Source: Cyanophora paradoxa (lineage: Eukaryota; Glaucocystophyceae; Cyanophorales; Cyanophoraceae). From it: 64,000 nt of DNA. Under the pieces are notes generated by a model. It saw only the letters and a list, made by a program, of their open reading frames with translations. It searched no databases and was not told where the DNA came from. This document shows positions 58,001 through 64,000 of the stretch, in pieces; the stretch's first letter is position 1; each line of letters starts with the position of its first letter. The DNA lies in the NCBI GenBank assembly GCA_004431415.1, contig QPMI01000641.1, positions 1-64,000 on the forward strand, written 5' to 3'. Made by a program: the position numbers and the translations under genes.

Positions 58001-59465
58001 GAAACCCGTCACGGATGGCGGCGTTGTTGTGCGGGTCAACACAGTGGGCGTCAGCGGCAAGCCGGGGTATTGGACGATGGGTCCAAGGCATGCGACAGTA
58101 AATAATTTGCCGAACCCCGGGACCACCAATTATGATCAGCTCTTCACTGTCGCGCTGCACGAGGAAAGAACCGTGCACCCTGTCAAGGGCGACAAGTTCA
58201 CCATTCAACTGGTCCGCCACCGGCCGCGCCGCGGCGCCGTACAGCTAGCTATAGCATCGCCTGGGAACCGCAGACAGTGCATGACTGACTGCGCGCTGCT
58301 TCGCAGAACGATACCAAGGACTGCCTCTTCTTCAAGGACACTGGAAGCTGGGGCATCTGGGACCTCCGCACCGCGCCTTGCAACCCGAATGACCGTGAGC
58401 ACTAATATTAATATTATATTTAGTACTACTTTTTGTTTTGGTGAATTACCGGCCACAGTCTCTAGACACGCTACGTTGTACTTCGAATCCCTGTGATTCC
58501 CGATACCGTGACTTGTATCCTCGTTGTGTACTACGAGTGGGCACGCCCACCGTAGATCTTTAAAAAAAAAAATAGACACCAGTACCTGCGGGTACTACTT
58601 CGTCTGCAGCGTTAGCGGGCGAAAAAAACATAATAGCTGGCGCAGCCGCGCGCGCATGTTGTCCCCCGGGCCCTCTGGTCAGCTCTGACCCGTTGTGCAT
58701 GCGCAGCTAAGCTCGACCCGAAATTCTTGTGGTCCTATGACGCGCTTCCCGGCACCAAGGGGGCGGAGCTCGAGGCGCAGGGATGGCACGGCCTCGCCAA
58801 CCAGAGCCGCTTCCCGGACCTGGCGGGCGACTATTCGCCTGGCAATTACGAGCAGTGGGCCAACAAAAGCAAGCTCTTGGGGCATACGACGCAGACGGCC
58901 GATCCCGACATGCGCGTGAAGTGAGCCCACTGGCCTCGATCGCGCTTCCGGCTTCCGCCGGATTAATTATATATAAGATATTTGTGAGCGACGAACGGGT
59001 TAACGTCCTCGCAGGTTCTACAAAGCACCGGACTCCGAGCAGCCAGTCGTAGATGGCGGTGTCGCTGTCCGGATTGGCACAGCGTATGTCAGCAACCTTC
59101 CGGGCTTCTGGAGCTTCGACGAGTCCAACCGCAACGTTGGGGTGGCGCACTGGTCGGCTGCGAAAACGAACCAGATCTTCACCGTCAAGGACTACGCCCC
59201 CGCGTCCACCGCGCCGCTTCCCCATCTCGACGCCGACTCGCAGGCCGCCGATGAAGATCTGCTCGCCGCCGTGCGCATGCGCGCCCCCGCAACGCCTTCG
59301 ATACGCAACCTTAGCAGCAGGCTAGGGCTAGAGCGTCGAAGTCCGTCGGGCCCTGACGGTTTTCGCCCGCAGGCGGAGGAGGAGGAGGCGGATCCGGAGG
59401 TGGAGGCCCAGGAAGCCGTTCTCTCCGAGGCCCCCGCAGCCGACGAGTGCCTCCCCATCGCCTAA
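52060..59465 (+). CDS. Multi-exon host gene with two internal domain duplications, function unknown
   Basis: The probable start is 52060 (MQSQGDRNPLQ), though the join of exon 1 is uncertain. Exons continue through 52550-54076; an apparent stop at 54076 is bypassed because GTGCGC begins an intron at 54077 and the acceptor at 54203 restores the frame (NTYIRQFNERR follows). Later parts: a coiled coil (55315-55740), two copies of CYGAR.TNDC.TC, CEDVVKA and a WPY.K..F.QC unit (about 55980-56270 and 56645-57030), a Ser/Asn/Thr linker with repeats (NGESSSSG, PSNTNTVTID, 57050-57310), and two copies of a larger unit starting PK.LWSY and containing LEAQGWHGL, DPD.R.K, VRVNTVGVS or VRIGTAYVS (57690-58210 and 58715-59200). 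The tail is acidic and the stop is at 59463-59465. The first repeat loosely resembles the CEDV...AY...GW motif of ERGIC-type lumenal domains. Secretory-pathway location is an inference. Confidence 0.65.
58436..58469 (-). repeat. Dispersed 34-bp word inside an intron
   Basis: An inverted copy of the word that ends both tandem units at 51090-51280 (TTTTGGTGAATTACCGG then CCACAGTCTCTAGACAC). It sits in a 300-bp intron (about 58394-58708) that is longer than its neighbours and continues with a GTACTTCGAATCC-like stretch and a poly-A run at 58563-58573, which hints at a SINE-like insertion. Confidence 0.6.
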
Positions 59466-59961
59466 TTTGTAATTACAACCTTCGAATTCAGGGAACTCGC
59501 CGAGTCGTGATCCCTGCACGATCGGCGAAAACGTGCACCGTGGCACGCAAATGCCATGTCGCTTGTTTTCTATGGCTTTGGATTTTCGCCTTCTAGATCT
59601 TAGGAACCAGTGTGAACTGTCTATACAAGAATTGCAAAATCAACTACTGGCCCGCGGCATCTGCCTCGCCGCTGGAATGTGAACTTTGGAGGAGGCGGCA
59701 CTCGAGATTCAAAAATAGACTCGCCCCCCCCCCCCCCCCTCCCAGCCTCCTCCGCCCCCCCCCCCCCCCCCCCCACCCCCCTCCCACCCTCTCTTCTCCG
59801 CCCCCTCTCTCCCCCGCCCGCACACACAACCGAGGATTCCTCAGCGGGGGCCCCCACGTGGTGGACTGCGGGGTCCCGGCGGCGTCCCCTCTCGTGAATT
59901 CGGGACGGGGCGGCCGTGGCGACAGGGCGAGGCGGCGGGGCCGGCGGCGGGGCGCTGGGGC
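59466..59961. other. Convergent intergenic region with poly-C tracts
   Basis: About 500 bp between the stops of two convergent host genes. The first half is moderately AT-rich (ending in a TAGATCTTAGG word near 59597); the second half carries long C runs broken by T or A (59725-59815). No gene is seen. Confidence 0.6.
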
Positions 59962-62400
59962 TTAGGGGGCGGGGTTGGGGAACTCTTTGTAGACCTCCTG
60001 GATGTCCTGCGCGCCCGTGCCGCGAGGGACGGGGCGCGCGTAAGCCAGGCGGGCGGGGCGGGGTGGGGCGGGGCGGGGCGGGGCGGCGGGAGCGTGCCTT
60101 CATGAGCTCCTCGGAGAAGGCGTAGTTCGCGGCGGAGAGGTTCTCCTTCAGCTGGTCCATCCGCGTCTGCGCAGGCGCGCGGGAGGCTCCGGCTCAGACG
60201 CGGCGCAGGGCTCCGGGGCGCGGGGCGCCGGGGCCCGGAGCACGGGGGCTGGGCGGGGCGGGCGGGGGCGGACGGCGCCGATGATGGTGGAGGTGCAGAA
60301 CCAGCGCGAGATGCAGAACTGGAGCGCCATCACCGCCGGCGAGACCCCTGCCCAGGGCGGCCATCACCGCCCGCCCCGCAAGGCTCGCACCCGGGGGGAG
60401 GGGGGGGGCGGAATGAGGGGTACCGTGCTTCTTGGCGACGTCGAGGTAGGCCTTAATGGCCCGCTCGATGCGCGGGTCCCGGCAGTACCTGCGGCACCGG
60501 ACCCGGGTACGTGAGCCTCAAGAAGGGACTCGCAGGGGGGGTCGGGGGGGGGGGGGGTAAAGAAGGAAGGGGGTACCGGGCGCCGAAGTCCTTGAAGAGG
60601 GTGAGGCGGGCGCCCTCGGGCTCCTTCCCCCCCAGGTACTTGCCTGCGCCGCGCTCAGGGTTTAGAGGGGGGCGGACGCGGGCGGGGGGCGGCGGCGGGG
60701 GGGGCGCGCCGGTGAGGGCGCCGAATCCGAGGGGCGAGTAGGCGAGGAGGCCAACATCCTCTGCGGACCGTACCCCGGCCGGCCCGCCGCGTCGGGGCGG
60801 GAAGGCGAGGCGGGCGAGGCGCGGGGCGCGGGGCGGGGCGGGGGGGGGGGGGGGGGGGGGGCGGGACCGTGGTAGCAGGCCTCGGCGAGGTGCCCGTCGA
60901 AGACCCGGTTCAGCAGCGAGTACGCGTTCTACGAAGAGGGTGAGGGTGAGAGCCGGGGCGGGGCGCTCGGGGGCGGGGCGGGGCGGGGCGGGGGCGCGGG
61001 GATCGCGGGGGCGGGGGGGCACCTGGATGGAGACGACGTGGGAGCCCGGGGCGAGGCTCAGCTGCCGCGCCGCCTCCGCGAACTTCGTCACCCCTGCAGG
61101 CCCCGCCCCGCACCCCGTCCTCAGGCGGGGCGGGACGATGCGGGGGCGGGGGCGGGGGCGGGGCGGACCGTAAGGGGTCTCGTTGGAGAGGCCGACCGCG
61201 CGGATCTTGCCGGCGCTTCGGGCCGGGCCGGGGCAGGGCGGGGCAGGGCGGGCGGGGTGCGGGGTGCGGGGTGAGCAGGGGGCCGGACTCGGAGAGCGCT
61301 GGGCCGGGGGCGGGGGGCGGGGCGGGGGCACCGGACGAGCTCGTCGAGGGCGAGGAGCTGCTCCTCGATCGGCACCGTGTCCTCCTTCCGCTTGTCCGCC
61401 TGCCGCCCGGGGGCGCGGCTCGGCCTCGGCGGGGGCCCGGGGGCGGGGAGGGGCGGGAGGTGGGCAAGGGCGGGGCCTCCCGCACCATCTCCTTGACGTA
61501 CCTGCGCAAAGAGAGGCGCGTCAGCGGACAGTGCAGATGGAAAGGAAGGCCGCAAGCGGCGCACTCGACGCCGCCGAAGATGGGCACGTAGCGCTCGGGC
61601 CAGTGCAGCTGGTCTGCCGGCGGCGCGCGCGGCGGGTCAGAGGACGGGCGCCCGGGGCGGGGGTGGGGGGTGGGGCGGGGGTACGCGCACAGAGGTCGAT
61701 GTAGTCGGTCTGGAGGCGCTTCAGGCTCGCGTCCACCGCCTCGTTGATCTGCTGCCTGCGTGGGGTGGGGGGAGGGGATCAGGGGGGTACGCAGCGCGCG
61801 GTGCCGGGGCCGGGGCGGGCTTGTTGAGGGCGCGGCGGGGCCGGGAGGCGATCTTGGTCGCCACGATCACGTTCTCGCGCTTCTGCTTGCGCAGCCAGTG
61901 CCCGATGATCTGCCGCCGCCCGGCGGATCAGATCATATGATCAGGCCCCAGGGCGCCCAGCAACGGGACGGGCGGCCGGCCGCGCGCGGCGCGCACCTCC
62001 TCCGTCTTGCCCCAGCGCTCGCCCTCCCCAACCTGAGGACCGCGCCGGTGAGGGCCGCGCGCGGGGTCGCGCGCGGGTGCAGGGGTACGGGGCCGCACCG
62101 GGACGGGGTACATCTCCGCCGCGTCCAGGAAGTTGATGCCCGACGCCCACGCGTAGTCCTGCGCCCCGCACGGCTCGGACGGGCGCGGCACCGCACAGAG
62201 GGAAGGACGGGCGGCACCAGCTGCTCGTGAGCCTCCTCGAGCGTGTTCTGCCTGCCCCAGGTCATCGTCCCTGCGCCGCGCCGGGGGGTGAGCGCGCGCC
62301 CGCACAAGCGGGCAGGCGGGCGGGCGGGCGGGCGGGGGCCCGGGGAGGCACCGAGGCAGATGTCGGTCACCTTGATGCCCGACTTGCCCAGCTCCTTCAT
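59962..62400 (-). CDS. Tas-family NADP(H)-dependent aldo-keto reductase
   Basis: A spliced minus-strand gene closely following bacterial Tas. The order on the gene strand is MKELGKSGIKVTDICLG (start 62400), TMTWGRQNTLEEAHEQL, DYAWASGINFLDAAEMYPVP (catalytic Asp and Tyr), HWLRKQKRENVIVATKIASR (catalytic Lys), DASLKRLQTDYIDL, QLHWPERYVPIFGG (catalytic His), EEQLLALDELV, KIRAVGLSNETPYG, NAYSLLNRVFDGHLAEA, VGLLAYSPLGFGALTGKYL, RLTLFKDF, AIKAYLDVAKKH, ALQFCISRWFCTSTIIGA, MDQLKENLSAANYAFSEEL and a PNPAP end. The enzyme reduces carbonyl compounds with NADPH; the substrate is unknown. An upstream in-frame ATG at 62511 would add a basic, Ala-rich leader that could be a targeting peptide. Introns are G-rich on the plus strand, including a 20-base G run near 60842. 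Confidence 0.92.
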
Positions 62401-62890
62401 CTGCGGCCGCGCGCGGTCAGCTCCCGCGACGCTCCGGCCGCGCTTCGCCCGCCCAGCTGCAGCGCACGTGCGCGACGCGCTCGCCTCCCCGCGCTTCCCG
62501 CGGCGGCGCACTTCTAGCTAAGCGGCATCTCTCGCGCGTATCGAGCGCGCGCGTCGCCATACCTTCAGATCATAGGAGTCCGTCTTGATCTTGGCGGACG
62601 CTTGGGCGGCAAGCGGCGAGGCGCTTGGGCTGGAGCTGCGAGCGACCTCCACGCGCACTGCGTGCTGGGAGAGCGAGGCCGCGAAGGACCGCGCCCTCGC
62701 GGGCTTCTTCAGCGCCGGCCTGGACTGGCACGCGCTGGACTGGGACGGGGCGATCAACACCGCATTGCTGGTCGCCGCCGCGACGGGCACGACGAACGCG
62801 GATCCGGAAGCCATCGGCCTCAACTCTCTTTCGCTGGCGAATCACGCGTACCCCAAGACTCGACCCGCTCTCGCTCTGACGGCGCCGGCC
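62401..62890. other. Divergent promoter region between two host genes
   Basis: About 490 bp between the Tas-like start and the RTRAF-like start. An open frame from 62585 is in phase with RTRAF exon 1 and could extend that protein at its N-terminus, but its residues resemble nothing in the family. No core promoter motif is evident. Confidence 0.5.
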
Positions 62891-64000
62891 ATGGCAGCAA
62901 ACCGCGCATGTCATCGAAAGCTAAAGGCGCTGGCCTACCCGAGGGCGTCGCAGTTCACAACAGGTGCGGGGCAGCGCGTATGAGGCCGAGCGCGCCTCAC
63001 GCGCTCGCAGAGGACGAAGAAGTACGCGCGCTCGTCGTGTGGCTCGAGGACATGAAGATCCGACAGTGCGCCAGCGTTCTCCCGCCCTCGTCCCATGCGT
63101 CATACGCACCGCGCTCCACAGCTACCCGATCGAGGGCCGGGAGCCGCTCCGGACGTTCAACGCGGAGTGGGGCAAGGTCTTCGCGAAGGTCCGCCGCGCG
63201 GATGGCGCCCCGCGGGCCCGCGCGGCCGGCCCGACGCGGGCGCAGTACCTGGCTGAGCTGGAGTGCCCGCTGGCGGTGGGGGCGGAGGTGAAGCCGCCGT
63301 ACAGCGCCCAGCTGGTCGATTGGATCGTCGGGCACGCCGTCTACCTCGAGCACCAGGACCGAGGCGCGCCGCCGCCGCCCGCCGCCGCCGCCTGTTGCCG
63401 GGCGTGCGCGGGTCGAGCCGCCGCCCGTCCGCAGCGAAGGAGGTCAACGAGGCGGCGAAGCAGTTCGCGGCGCAGCAGAAGGCGGCGGGGCGGCCCAAGG
63501 GACCCGCCGCCTCCTCCTCGAAGGCGTCCGGGCCGCCCGTCCCCCTAGACCGTGCGCCGCCCGCCCGCCCCTCGCGGCGCCCGGCGCCGCGCCGACGATT
63601 GCGGCGGGCGGGGCAGTGGGGTCGGAGGAGCTGCGGGGGGCGCTGGCGGAGCTCGCGGCGGTGCTGAAGCAGCCGACGGAGGGCCGCGACGCAGCTGCCC
63701 TGCTCCAGGTGCCTGGCCCCTCCCGCCCCCCTCCCGCCTCCAGGCCGCGCCGGCGCGGGGCGAGGCGAGCGAGCGGGCGGGCGCGGGGGCAGGCGGCGGC
63801 GGACGTGATTGAGCGGAAGTTCAGCGCGGCAGCGGTGGCGGCGGCGACGGGCAAGGGGCCCAAGCCGGTCCCCGGGACCCCCGACCCGCAGCTGCCCGCC
63901 GACCTCTTCCCCCTGGGCTTCGAGACCGGCGGCACGCCCCGCCCCGCCCCGCCCGCGGCCCCGCCGGCCCCGGGCCGCCGCTGAGGGCCCCGCCGGCAGA
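62891..64000 (+). CDS. RTRAF: RTRAF (hCLE/C14orf166) homologue, 3' end beyond window
   Basis: An RNA transcription, translation and transport factor homologue; in animals it binds RNA polymerase II and belongs to the tRNA-ligase complex. The start at 62891 gives HRKLKALAYPRASQFTT, matching the family N-terminus. Precise introns are readable: 62964-63010 (47 nt), 63066-63121 (56 nt) and 63189-63245 (57 nt), joining to VVWLEDMKIR then HYPIEGREPLRTFNAEWGKV and YLAELECPL, then VDWIVGHAVYLEHQD. After a lower-complexity linker (KEVNEAAKQFAAQQK), ELRGALAELAAVLKQP and ADVIERKFSAAAVAAATGKG correspond to the family's helical C-terminal half, and LPADLFPLGFETGG is also conserved. The gene runs off the right edge, or ends just past it, without a clear stop. 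The two short GTGCG introns are the best-defined examples of the host splice signals. Confidence 0.88.

Noticed and set aside
59718-59815. Telomere-like or satellite repeat
   Set aside because: The tract is irregular poly-C with scattered T and A and has no fixed repeat unit.

Overview
The window is nuclear DNA of a unicellular eukaryote with a very GC-rich, intron-dense genome, interrupted by an AT-richer integrated DNA virus. Host genes are cut into short exons by small introns that usually begin GTGCG and carry a CTGAC branch-like motif 15-30 nt before the acceptor; many introns in the first 20 kb are almost pure C-rich repeats. A haptophyte, pelagophyte or similar alga would fit, but nothing seen here fixes the lineage.

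Host layout: 787-8588 (+) encodes a full-length MRP/ABCC-type ABC exporter. 10129-20573 and 46712-50183 (+) are the two halves of one very large secreted or membrane protein gene (signal peptide, fibronectin-III-like and kelch-like modules, Pmp-type beta-helix repeats, one C-terminal transmembrane segment, basic tail). 52060-59465 (+) is a multi-exon gene of unknown function with two internal tandem duplications. 59962-62400 (-) is a Tas-family aldo-keto reductase. 62891 to the right edge (+) is an RTRAF (hCLE/C14orf166) homologue, 3' incomplete. Between 50.2 and 52.0 kb lie host repeats, including a 249-bp MITE.

20574-46711 is a 26,138-bp integrated Polinton-like virus (PLV)/virophage-type element. 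It has 1.48-kb terminal inverted repeats (TIRs), a 6-bp target duplication (GCGGCG), and at each extreme end a perfect 71-nt hairpin palindrome. It sits inside an exon of the giant surface-protein gene, in the codons of a GGA motif of the beta-helix; removing the element plus one GCGGCG makes the reading frame continuous, which fixes both ends to the base.

Inside the element, the left half carries replication genes mostly on the minus strand: an integrase-N-terminus-like fragment, a frameshifted unknown gene, a protein-primed-type family B DNA polymerase, zinc proteins and a primase-SF3 helicase. The middle has small proteins (one AT-hook), the packaging ATPase, the double-jelly-roll major capsid protein and a minor virion protein. 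The right half, on the plus strand, carries a paralogous virion protein and a run of phage-tail-fibre-like proteins, one with a C1q-like head and one with a transmembrane anchor. Shared promoter-like boxes precede most minus-strand genes. No integrase catalytic core and no maturation protease were found. At least four single-base frame breaks, and a GC-rich insert of about 1.1 kb inside a fibre gene, suggest either decay or consensus errors.

The strongest candidate for something undescribed is the terminal architecture: hairpin palindromes capping TIRs that are built from repeated G-rich palindromic modules, combined with a PolB whose exonuclease motifs look degenerate and a co-encoded primase-helicase.
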